Assembly (NCBI GenBank): GCA_963524205.1
Contig: CAURED010000003.1
Coordinates: forward strand, 1 to 64,000
Length of the DNA: 64,000 nt
Direction of reading: 5' to 3'
DNA from: Aminipila sp963524205
GTDB taxonomy: Bacteria > Bacillota > Clostridia > Peptostreptococcales > Anaerovoracaceae
The position numbers were made by a program, and so were the translations under genes. Positions 1 to 9,200 of the stretch are shown here, one piece after another; position 1 is the stretch's first letter; each line of letters begins with the position of its first letter. The notes under the pieces were generated by a model that worked only from the letters and a program-made list of their open reading frames with translations, was not told the DNA's origin and ran no database searches.

Positions 1-76
1 ATGCACAAACTACGGACTGTGCACAATTATAACCCTTTTTATGATTATCTAATGCTTGCTTAACTCTTTCTGACAT
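1..76 (-). CDS. C_GCAxxG_C_C family protein, N-terminal fragment
   Basis: The first 25 codons of a minus-strand gene run off the left edge. The start is ATG, and TTTGGAGGAA lies 5-12 bases upstream, a clear ribosome binding site. The peptide begins MSERVKQAL and continues into KGYNCAQSVVCA. The 'GYNCAQSV' block is the hallmark N-terminus of the C_GCAxxG_C_C (TIGR01909) family, small cysteine-rich proteins thought to bind a redox cofactor or metal. Only the N-terminus is visible, so the assignment rests on that one motif. Confidence 0.6.
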   Translation of the reverse strand, partial: MSERVKQALDNHKKGYNCAQSVVCA

Positions 77-239
77 TTTCTTCCTCCAAAATAATCTATC
101 TCTTAATTGTACCACATTTTTTATTCTGTTACTATTTTTATAAATAATAAAAATAATGCTGTAAGCATTACAGTTTTACCCACTTTGTCTCCACCCTCTA
201 GTACCATCTCTCTGTATCATTTCCATAAGGCATAAAAAA

Positions 240-281
240 ACACCCATGGAACAGTAAATTATACTACTGTTTCACAGATGT
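240..281 (-). terminator. Hairpin with U tract
   Basis: The minus-strand RNA can form a roughly 17-bp stem with one mismatch and several G-U pairs, followed by seven U (plus-strand A run 234-240). It lies between the surface peptidase terminator and the partial gene at the left edge. It is either a second terminator of the upstream gene or an attenuator in the leader of the partial gene. Nothing else is recognisable between 77 and 389. Confidence 0.5.
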
Positions 282-389
282 AGCCTTACCTTCTGCCATG
301 TCATTTTAGTATCTTACTAAAAACTCCCTGCAATGTCAACATTTCTCTAATGATATAAAAATGAAGATTTTAATATTAAAATAACAAGA

Positions 390-429
390 GGCACCCATGA
401 AGAATATGTGAAAGTTCTTCATGAGTGCC
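390..429 (-). terminator. Terminator of the M28/M14 surface peptidase gene
   Basis: A 15-bp stem (GGCACTCATGAAGAA pairing with its near-complement) stands 20 bases after the stop codon at 449 and is followed on the minus strand by a U-rich stretch. A related hairpin follows the paralog at 6300, so the terminator was duplicated with the gene. Confidence 0.75.
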
Positions 430-448
430 AGTAAACTGCTTCTTCTAT

Positions 449-3400
449 TTAATTAATAAGACTTTCAATTCTTTGGAACATTGCTGCTACCTCTGCTCTA
501 GTTGCCGAGCCCTTAGGATCAAGCAGATTTCCACTCTTTCCTGTTATCGTTCCCGTTCCTACTGCCCAAGCAACCGCTTCTTCCGCATAAGACGCAACCT
601 GTGAATGATCCGAGAAATTATTCAGATTGCCTTTTACCGTCATATCTGCTTTTTTATACTTTGCATATCTGTATAAAATGCATGCTAACTGTTCTCTGGT
701 AATATCCCCATTTGGCATAAACTTATTGCCTTCAAAACCAGTTACAACACCGTTACTATTTGCCCATGTTACTGGAGCACCATACCATAAGCTGGAATCA
801 ACATCTGTAAATACTGAATTTCCTACTGATGGCTGACCTTCTAATCGGTATAACATAGTTACTATCATGGCTCTGTTTGTTCTTACATTCGGTCCGAAAG
901 TATTATTATCTAGTCCCTTCATAATGCCCTTCTGCATTACATAATTTACTGCTGGGCTAAACCAGTTTGAAGCACTGACGTCTTTAAAATTGACTTTCAC
1001 TGCTGCTTCAGTTGTTGCTTGTGTTCCATCACTTAACTTAAAAGTAGCTTTAATGGTATGGGTTGATGTAACATTGCTAAATTTATATGAAGTTACTGCT
1101 CCTACACTCTTTCCATCTACCTTCACATCCTCAACCGCATATCCCTTGTCTGGCTTAATGTTGAAGTTCTGACTGGAACCCTTTGCTACACTTGCTGTAG
1201 AAGGGGAAATTGTTCCACCAGTGCCTGCTGAAACGGTGATGGTATATTTATCGAGCACGGTGCTGCTTCCACTTCCGTGCTTGCTGCTTCCGCCGCTATT
1301 TCCACCGTTTAACTTAAAGGTAGCTTTAATTGTATGAGTTGAGGTAACAGCAGGGAATTTATAAGATCCTACTGCTCCTACACTCTTTCCATCTACTTCT
1401 ACATCCTCAATAACATAACCTGTATCCGCCTTAATCGTAAATTCCTGATCTGCTCCTTTTTCTACACTTACAGTAGAAGGGGATATTGTTCCACCTGCTC
1501 CTGCTGTAACGGTTATTGTGTATTTTTCTGTTACAGGACCTTCGTTGTTAAGTTCAGTTAACGTACCTGGCATGCCATCATAAATTGCATTTGCTAATAA
1601 TCTAAATTGATGTGATGGATGTGCTTTGTTTGTTATATGACTTGCAAACACGGTTATTTTAGCATCGCCTACCTGATCCTGTATAATATATGGCTTCCCC
1701 TTTACTTCATCATGATTTGGCCACCATCCAGCAACATAAAAATCGTCTTTGTCACTGATTGTTGCTAATACTTTGGCCGTTGCAGGTGTCTTTTCGATCC
1801 ATGATTCAGTATTGTTATATAGGATATCATTTTTGCTGTATCTTCCTGTAATCACGCTATCAGTATCAAGAGTAGCTCTGAGAACCCCTTCATAAGAATT
1901 ATTAAAACCGCCTATTTCAAATCCTGGTAATAGTCCACTTGTCTGAACTGAATACATTCCATATCCACCTACGGCTACATAGGAAGCTCCATCTTCAATG
2001 GCCTTTTTTATTCCTTCTGGCATTCCATAGCTGCTATCATCTGCAATAACATCTACATTATTATAAGAATCTTGTAAACTAAACCCTAATCCCTTTAAAA
2101 CGTAACTAAGCTCACTGCCAATGCCGGCCACCTTAGGCTGCTTCATTGCTTTTACTGTGGCTTTTCCATTAAATGGTGTAAGTTCCAAGAAATATTTATC
2201 TTTTATACCTTCTAAATCTTCCCTTTCAGCAATAAAATCACCTTTATTAAATCCTTCTCCTGCAGTATAAGTGATATAAATTGTTTTATTAGCAGAAAGA
2301 AGTTCATTAACAGCTTTAATTGCATCATTATTTGTATTCTTAATAACAACATGTTCTACCCCTGATGGAATTTCTGTAGTAGGTATTGTTATTTTTTCTA
2401 CAGGATCAGTTTTCCCTGCGAAGGCTCCAGCTTCTCTGATCTCATACTTGTCAAATCCTCTTAACATTGGGAAGCACATGGTTACTTCTGCATACATTTC
2501 AGAGAAATCAGAGAAGTCTGATCCATCATAAAGTACACAGTTTGCTAAGCCACGTTTTGCCTGATGCATAGGAACAATAAAACTTCCACTTGGATAAGTT
2601 ACATCTCCTACCTGTACATCTGAATTGGTTTTCTCAACTTTAATACCATTTTTAATTAAGAAATCTGCCATTTCATATGCAGCAAGAGAACTTTTCTGTA
2701 ATTGGCTATTTACAGGTAAAACATAATACTCTGGGAAGAAGTTTTCATTTGTACCTCTCGGTCTTCCAATCGATTCTCCCTTTGCATTAACTAGCCATTT
2801 ATCCACTTCTGTGGAATCGATTCCTTCCACACCTCTTTTATATATTTCTAATTGATTTTTAAATAATTTTTCCTTATTTTCTAAAGCATACTTCAAAGAC
2901 CCTAAACCTGCAAACATAAATGCATTATTGGAATCCTGATTTAATTCGGGGATTTCAACTGTATGCCCCAAAGCTCCATGCATTAAGGCTAAAACAGCTG
3001 CATACATTGGTGCTCCATCATCCCAACCTTGTTTATAATCATACATTGGAATAATATAATTACTATATTTTGTATTAGCAATGCCAGCTCTTCCTAAAGC
3101 ATGAGCATGGTCAATTGCTCCTTCCATCAACAAATCATATTCAAAGTTTGGTTCATGAGGTGGCGTACATGGTTCAATTAGAAATTCTGGAACAAAACCA
3201 TGAAAATCATTAAAAATCATCGGAGACCATTTTGCCAGTCCCTGAAAAACATTGGCCATCTCTACCTGGGTCTGATAAGTTACGTCTCTGTTTGGATCAA
3301 ATCCTGATGCAGTTTCTCTGTTGTTATAAAACCTTCCATCTGGATTGTTATTTAGGCTAAATAATATGATGTAATTATCAAGTAATTCCTGAACATTTAA

Positions 3401-5365
3401 TGTTACATCCTCTAACTCATCTTTGCTATGATTTTTCGTTGCTCTTTTAAATGTTATTTCATCTTGAGTTGCCAATTTTTCTAATAGATCAATCTGAGCA
3501 TCTACACCATTAGCTTCATCTGAATGAATATTATTGAACCAAATAGCTGGTTTGTATTCTCCTGCTGTATTGGTTGTAATTTTATCAATAAAATCAGCAG
3601 GATTATTCAGCATCATAGGCAATGTGTCATTTAAATATTTATCTACATCCCCTTGATTCTTTGCAAATATTACAAATGGAATATCTCGCCCCTCTGCTGA
3701 CTTGCCCAGGGGAGCATATTTGATATAACGTTCCTGCTTTGCATCCTTAACGATTTTCTCAATTGCAGGAAGAATTTCTGTCTGTTTATGATACGAATCA
3801 TATGCGTTCAGCTTCATTGTAGTTTTTGCCTGAACGTTACTTGTTTTATCTGTTACAACCAGGTCATATTGCCCTATTAGATCGTAGAAAACTCTTCTTG
3901 GATAAGGCCTCTTTTGAAGATTTGTTACTCCAAATGGTAATTCGCATTTAATGACTGCTTTTACAGTATTTCCTTCTATAATAGGTTCTTTTGAAAATTT
4001 AATAAATGGAGTCCCTGTAAACCCTTTAGTCGCATAATCAAATGACTTCCAATCATCAAAAGATTTTCCCCCAAGGGTCCATGTTAAATTTTCTAATACC
4101 GGAGTGTACCCTAAATCTACACTGACATTAATTTCTCTGGCTTCAGACATAGATAATAAGTTTGTACTTACTGTAATTAAATCCTTGGTTTCATCCTTAG
4201 GTGGATTAATCTCTTTTAGTAAATTGTACAATAGGGTAGTATAGGAGTATAACCTATCTTCAACTCTGCCAGGGATTTTCTCATTCATAAAGTCAAGATT
4301 ATCTCTTTCAGTATGCATGATTTCGCCAAACTGTTCAGTTTCACTATCTCCTGTAGAATAGCTGCCGTCTTCATATTTTAAATCCCAATTTGTGCTTTCA
4401 AAATACAGCCATGGTAGTCCCATTTCTTTAAATGGTACATGGTCACTCCAATCGCCAGTAGTTCCTTTAGGATATTCCTCATTTAATCCCTGCTGGGTTA
4501 TTATATTTAAATTTAATGATTCCGCAAGATCTAACGCCTGCTGGCAAAGCCAGCCTTGTGTTCCTAGATTGCCATAAGCATACATTTTATCGCCGAACAA
4601 AACAGTGTCTAAATTAATCATGGCTACTGTATTATCAATTTCCGTTTTACTCATCTGTGAAGCATAGTAAGTTGATCCCTTTAAACCCACTTCTTCTGCT
4701 CCAAACGCGATAAATTTTATAGTATACTCTGTGTTTACATCTTTCAGCCGCTCTGCTGCTCCCAGCATTACAGACACACCAGAAGCATTATCACTTGCCC
4801 CAGTAGACGCTGCTACTGAATCGTAATGTGCACCTACAATAACCTGTTTGTCAGACTTGCCGGGTTTTACGGCAATAATATTGGACGAATCACCTTCTTT
4901 TACTATATTTCCATTTTTATCCTTTTTGGTCCAATGAAATGGCTGCACAGTAGTTGAAAAACCTAATTCTTCAAATACTCCTTTTATGTAAGCCTTTGCT
5001 GCCGTTTCTGCTTCCGTTGAAGCAACTCTTGCTCCAATATTTTTTGATAACTCTTCCAAATGATGATACATTACGGAATCTTTTGTGCTATCAAATATAG
5101 GCGTACTTGTGATAGCACCTTCTTTAGAAATAGTTCCTTCACTGGTAGCCGCTTCTTCACTGGAAACAACCCCTTCACTGGTGGTGGCTCCTTCACTGGA
5201 AACGGCTCCTTCACTGGTGGTGATGGCTCCTTCGCTGGTAGTAGTTACTTCACTTGTAATTGCTGGTGGCGTATCAACTACTGTGTCTACAGCATACGCT
5301 GCAGGAACAGATGTAGTTAAAACCATAGCAGTTACAAGGAATAATGCTAATTTTTTTCTTAACAT
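449..5365 (-). CDS. SLH-anchored surface protein with M28 and M14 metallopeptidase domains
   Basis: The protein has 1638 residues. Residues 1-25 are a signal peptide. Residues 35-90 form a Ser/Glu/Thr-rich linker built of TSEGA-like units. An M28 aminopeptidase domain spans about 90-390, with likely zinc ligands H180, D192, E225, D253 and H351. An M14 carboxypeptidase domain spans about 540-900, with zinc ligands H614, E617 and H722, catalytic E804, and a PDGR arginine near 678. Two InlB-B-type repeats (YTITV...GGTISPS...) follow, and three SLH domains occupy roughly the last 190 residues. It is probably exported, held on the cell wall by SLH domains, and trims peptides from both ends for amino acid uptake. 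The ribosome binding site AGGAGG precedes the ATG. The tandem paralog at 6300 lacks the M28 domain. Function is inferred from the domains; all key residues are present. Confidence 0.85.
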   Translation of the reverse strand: MLRKKLALFLVTAMVLTTSVPAAYAVDTVVDTPPAITSEVTTTSEGAITTSEGAVSSEGATTSEGVVSSEEAATSEGTISKEGAITSTPIFDSTKDSVMYHHLEELSKNIGARVASTEAETAAKAYIKGVFEELGFSTTVQPFHWTKKDKNGNIVKEGDSSNIIAVKPGKSDKQVIVGAHYDSVAASTGASDNASGVSVMLGAAERLKDVNTEYTIKFIAFGAEEVGLKGSTYYASQMSKTEIDNTVAMINLDTVLFGDKMYAYGNLGTQGWLCQQALDLAESLNLNIITQQGLNEEYPKGTTGDWSDHVPFKEMGLPWLYFESTNWDLKYEDGSYSTGDSETEQFGEIMHTERDNLDFMNEKIPGRVEDRLYSYTTLLYNLLKEINPPKDETKDLITVSTNLLSMSEAREINVSVDLGYTPVLENLTWTLGGKSFDDWKSFDYATKGFTGTPFIKFSKEPIIEGNTVKAVIKCELPFGVTNLQKRPYPRRVFYDLIGQYDLVVTDKTSNVQAKTTMKLNAYDSYHKQTEILPAIEKIVKDAKQERYIKYAPLGKSAEGRDIPFVIFAKNQGDVDKYLNDTLPMMLNNPADFIDKITTNTAGEYKPAIWFNNIHSDEANGVDAQIDLLEKLATQDEITFKRATKNHSKDELEDVTLNVQELLDNYIILFSLNNNPDGRFYNNRETASGFDPNRDVTYQTQVEMANVFQGLAKWSPMIFNDFHGFVPEFLIEPCTPPHEPNFEYDLLMEGAIDHAHALGRAGIANTKYSNYIIPMYDYKQGWDDGAPMYAAVLALMHGALGHTVEIPELNQDSNNAFMFAGLGSLKYALENKEKLFKNQLEIYKRGVEGIDSTEVDKWLVNAKGESIGRPRGTNENFFPEYYVLPVNSQLQKSSLAAYEMADFLIKNGIKVEKTNSDVQVGDVTYPSGSFIVPMHQAKRGLANCVLYDGSDFSDFSEMYAEVTMCFPMLRGFDKYEIREAGAFAGKTDPVEKITIPTTEIPSGVEHVVIKNTNNDAIKAVNELLSANKTIYITYTAGEGFNKGDFIAEREDLEGIKDKYFLELTPFNGKATVKAMKQPKVAGIGSELSYVLKGLGFSLQDSYNNVDVIADDSSYGMPEGIKKAIEDGASYVAVGGYGMYSVQTSGLLPGFEIGGFNNSYEGVLRATLDTDSVITGRYSKNDILYNNTESWIEKTPATAKVLATISDKDDFYVAGWWPNHDEVKGKPYIIQDQVGDAKITVFASHITNKAHPSHQFRLLANAIYDGMPGTLTELNNEGPVTEKYTITVTAGAGGTISPSTVSVEKGADQEFTIKADTGYVIEDVEVDGKSVGAVGSYKFPAVTSTHTIKATFKLNGGNSGGSSKHGSGSSTVLDKYTITVSAGTGGTISPSTASVAKGSSQNFNIKPDKGYAVEDVKVDGKSVGAVTSYKFSNVTSTHTIKATFKLSDGTQATTEAAVKVNFKDVSASNWFSPAVNYVMQKGIMKGLDNNTFGPNVRTNRAMIVTMLYRLEGQPSVGNSVFTDVDSSLWYGAPVTWANSNGVVTGFEGNKFMPNGDITREQLACILYRYAKYKKADMTVKGNLNNFSDHSQVASYAEEAVAWAVGTGTITGKSGNLLDPKGSATRAEVAAMFQRIESLIN

Positions 5366-5484
5366 TAATGGTTCCTCCTGTTATTTTTCTATTTTATTCA
5401 GTTTATATAAACTGAGTAAAACCCCTGTTATGTGACAAATATGTTGTCCAGACCTCATTGCTCTTATTTCCCTTGGTGAACCTT
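5366..5484 (-). promoter_or_regulatory. Conserved 5' leader, copy 1
   Basis: The untranslated leader of the M28/M14 gene is almost the same as the leader of the paralog (10425-10552). It includes the ribosome binding site, a stem-loop (5398-5415, stem TCAGTTTA) and a block around GGTTCACCAAGGG at its 5' end. Conservation in a non-coding stretch suggests common regulation or mRNA stabilisation, or simply recent duplication. I could not match it to a known riboswitch. Confidence 0.5.
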
Positions 5485-5529
5485 CATCTATCCTACTGCT
5501 TTATATTAAAAGAACTATTAATACCCCTA

Positions 5530-5883
5530 TTATAATTTTCTCTTAAAAATACTTTTTCCGTCTATTTTCCAACCTCCGAAATCTGATTTTAATACAATTA
5601 CCATTTCTCTTTTTCCCTTTTGAAATTCTATCAAACATTCAGCAAAAGCAAGCCTTTTTTCCTTTTCGATCCTAATCTTGTGAATATCCAAAAGGGTCCC
5701 TATATCCACATCATAATCTGAGTGAATTAAGAAATAATTTAATGGAACACTTTTTTGGAAAGAAGTATCTAAATAACTAAACAGTTTTATTCGATTTGAT
5801 TGATAAAAGGCTTCATAGAAACTTATTACTATTTTTTTAATATCATTTTCCATATTGCTTTCTATTTGAATCTGATTGTCCAT
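5530..5883 (-). CDS. Hypothetical protein, possibly NTF2-like
   Basis: The protein has 117 residues and no signal peptide or membrane segment. The helical start (DIKKIVISFYEAFYQSN), the alternating strands and the ending 'GGWKIDGKS' look like the compact NTF2/SnoaL-like fold seen in many small clostridial proteins, but this is a guess from the pattern. The ribosome binding site AGAGGAA stands before the ATG. It sits between the two large surface peptidase genes on the same strand and could be transcribed with the downstream one. No catalytic motif is seen. Confidence 0.6.
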   Translation of the reverse strand: MDNQIQIESNMENDIKKIVISFYEAFYQSNRIKLFSYLDTSFQKSVPLNYFLIHSDYDVDIGTLLDIHKIRIEKEKRLAFAECLIEFQKGKREMVIVLKSDFGGWKIDGKSIFKRKL

Positions 5884-6233
5884 CTTAAACTTATTCCTCT
5901 TCTCATATTTTTAATACTTAAACATCAAGTATTTTTATTTAATTTACTAGTCTTATAACCCTTATAATTTAAAACATTTTCTTTGTCAAGTTACGTAAAT
6001 TAGGACAATATCCCAATTTATCCCTATTGCTTATAATTATTCATTTTTTCCTTTTTTTCTTTGTTTATTTGCTTTTAACTTGTCACACTAATACTGAGTT
6101 TTATTCATAGTGTCCAATACAAATACATTATCGTATTTTTCTTTTGTAATCCCTTATTTTTCAACACTTTAAAAGGTGTTTTCTCAATTATTTTGTAGGG
6201 TTCAATAAAAATTTGGAATATTTTAATAATAAA
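5884..6233. other. AT-rich intergenic region
   Basis: About 350 bases of very AT-rich DNA lie between the small hypothetical gene and the terminator of the second surface peptidase. I see no coding potential, RNA gene or clear repeat in it. A promoter for the 117-residue protein must lie here or further upstream on the minus strand, but no convincing pair of boxes stands out. Confidence 0.5.
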
Positions 6234-6279
6234 ACAGACACCCATGGAAAGTATGTAAGATTTCTCCATGAGTGCCTGT
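6234..6279 (-). terminator. Terminator of the M14 surface peptidase gene
   Basis: A stem of about 15 bp on the minus strand (ACAGGCACTCATGGAG with its partner, two G-U pairs) lies 20 bases past the stop codon. It shares the 'GGCACTCATG' stem with the terminator at 390-429. The U tract is short. Confidence 0.65.
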
Positions 6280-6299
6280 AAACTGCCTTTTCTATTTAA

Positions 6300-9200
6300 T
6301 TAAATAAGGATCTCAATTCTTTGGAACATTGCTGCGACTTCTGCTCTTGTTGCAGAGCCCTTAGGATCAAGCAGGTTCCCACTCTTTCCTGTTATCGTTC
6401 CCGTCCCTACTGCCCAAGCAACCGCTTCTTCCGCATAAGAAGCAACCTGTGAATGATCTGAGAAATTATTCAGATTGCCTTTTACCGTCATATCTGCTTT
6501 TTTATACTTTGCATATCTGTATAAAATGCATGCTAACTGTTCTCTGGTAATATCCCCATTTGGCATAAACTTATTGCCTTCAAAACCAGTTACAACACCG
6601 TTACTATTTGCCCATGTTACTGGAGCACCATACCATAAGCTGGCATTAACATCTGTAAATACCGAGTTTCCTACTGCTGGCTGTCCCTCTAGTCTGTAAA
6701 GCATGGTTACTATCATGGCTCTGTTGGTTCTTACATTTGGACCAAATGTATTATTGTCTAGTCCCTTCATAATACCCTTTTGCATTACATAGTTTACTGC
6801 TGGGCTAAACCAGTTTGAGGCACTTACATCTTTAAAATTAACTTTAACTGCCGCTTCAGTTACTGCTGGTGTTCCATCAGTCAGCTTAAACGTAGCTTTA
6901 ATGGTATGGGTTGCAGTAACATTGCTGAATTTATATGAAGTTACTGCTCCTACACTCTTTCCATCTACCTTTACATCTTCAATAGCATACCCCTTATCTG
7001 GTTTAATGTTGAAGCTCTGACTGGAACCCTTTGCTACACTTGCTGTGGAAGGGGATATTGTTCCACCTGTTCCTGTTGACACTGTTATTGTATATTTGTC
7101 GGATACTGTACTGCTATGTTTACTGCTGCCGCCACCATTACTTGGCTGATCTGAAGAAAAGTCTCCTACTTCATTGATTCCAGCTGCCTCAGCAAAAATA
7201 GCTGTAGATAAGTATCTGTAGTCATCCTGCTGATGTCCCTTATTTGTTATACTATTAGCAAACACTGTAATATCAATCTTACTGTCATCATAAGAAATAG
7301 CTTCTACCTTTCCTTTTAATGAATTTCTAACATCTGTATAGCAGCCTGAGATGTGGAAATCATTATCATTGGATACAGTCAGCAAGGTTATAGCACCCTT
7401 TGGTACTTGTGTAATATAAGATCCACTTTTTGAATAGGCAATAAAGTCCTTATCTTCCTTATAATTCTTTGTAATGATGCTGTCCCCATATTTCACCTTA
7501 AATAAGGATTCATACGAAGAATCATCTGTCTTGTAATCAAAGCCTGAATTTAAAAGATTTTTTTTGATATCTGAAAGAGGATTTGCTCCCATTGCAATAT
7601 AAGGAATACCGCTCTTAATTTTGTCTATAACCTTCGTTGGATTCGAATCCCGTTTTAAAGCATTACTGCCGATAATTATATCTGCTTGATTTACATCTTT
7701 AGTAGTGCTGAATCTCATCTGTTCCACTACTGCATAATAATCATGGCTAAACTTTTCGTTAGAAGCATTTGCCCAATCATCTTCAATTTCACCTACAATG
7801 TATACTTTCGGCTTAGTAATCGCACTTGCTGTAGGAATTACATCCACACCATACGCCTGCAAAATATAATCATCTTTTACCGTATTAAAATCTGCTTCTG
7901 AAACTAAGAAATCCCCCTGATTTTCTCCTTCTGAAATTAATTTAACTTCTTTTGAGCCGTCCAGTAGCTTATTTACTGCTGCAACTGCTGCAACTCCATT
8001 ATCATCAATAACAATCCCTTTATTAGATGTTCCAATTAATACTGATTTACCCGTTCCACTTTCAGCTGTTTCTTCAAGCAAACCATCAAATGATTTCTCT
8101 TTATAAATCGCTGTAGCATTAAATCCTCTGAGTTCAGGAAAAGCCACTACTGATTCTGAGTATAATCCTGACCAGTTTGAAACGTCTTTGCCATTATACA
8201 TAATCATATTCGCCAAAGAACGTTTTGCCTGATGCATGTCAATAACCAGGGAACCTGCTTTATACGTTATATTATCTATAGTTGTATCTGATTTTAATTT
8301 CTTTACTACTACACCGTTCCAGTCAAAATATTTTTTTGTATCATATGCAGAAGCAATATTTCTCTGACTCTCTGTGTCTGTTGGAATAATCCAGTATTCT
8401 GGATAGAATCTACCATTAGTCTTATCTCTATAATTGTTTACAACATTATTATTTTGGTCAACAAACCAAGCATCTGTGGCTTCTGATTCTTCATTATTAA
8501 CACCACGTTTAAAATATTCCATTTGGTTCAAATACATATCTTTTTTGTTTTCTTTTACAAATTCTGATATTCCATAAAAACCATTTTCAAACAATGCTGT
8601 AGAGTTGCTATTAAGTTCAGGACATTCAATGGTGTATCCTGCAATGCAGCCCTGGAACATAGCATAACTTGGCGTATAATTAGTAGCCATATCATCCCAA
8701 GGGTTGAACCAGGTTTTCCCATCATAATACTCTCTTACCGGCATTTGATAGGTAGTATATTTTTCAACTCCCGCTAATGCAGAATTTCCAAAAGCCTGGC
8801 CGCCCTGTAAAAAGTATGGGTACATTAAATCATATTCAAGATTTGGTTCATGTGGAGGAGTGCATGGCTCAATCAAAAATTCCCTTACAAATCCATGCAG
8901 ATCTAGAAATGAAATAGGCTGCCATTTAGCAGTAAGTGCACTCATATTTCGAGCTTCCTTTTGAACCTGGAATACGTTATCTCTGTTTGGATCAAAGCCG
9001 AAAGTATTTTGCCTGTTATTCGATTTTCTACCATCAGGGTTTAAGGTTAAATTACAAACAAATATAACATTATCTAGCATTTCATCTACTTTAAATTCTT
9101 TTTTACTTACATTATAAGTATTATTAAATAGTTCTATATCCTCCTTCAAACCTGTATTTACAAACACTTCTCCTGTATTCTGATCTGCATATGGTTTTGA

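Noticed and set aside
5130..5250. Repeated units suggesting a CRISPR or satellite array
   Set aside because: The repeats are in-frame degenerate codons for TSEGA-like units with no spacers, so this is a protein repeat.
5085..5435. Plus-strand frame of 116 codons full of SLV/PSL repeats
   Set aside because: It is the antisense shadow of the TSEGA-rich linker in the surface peptidase gene, with no ribosome binding site or family resemblance. The same holds for 10138-10467.
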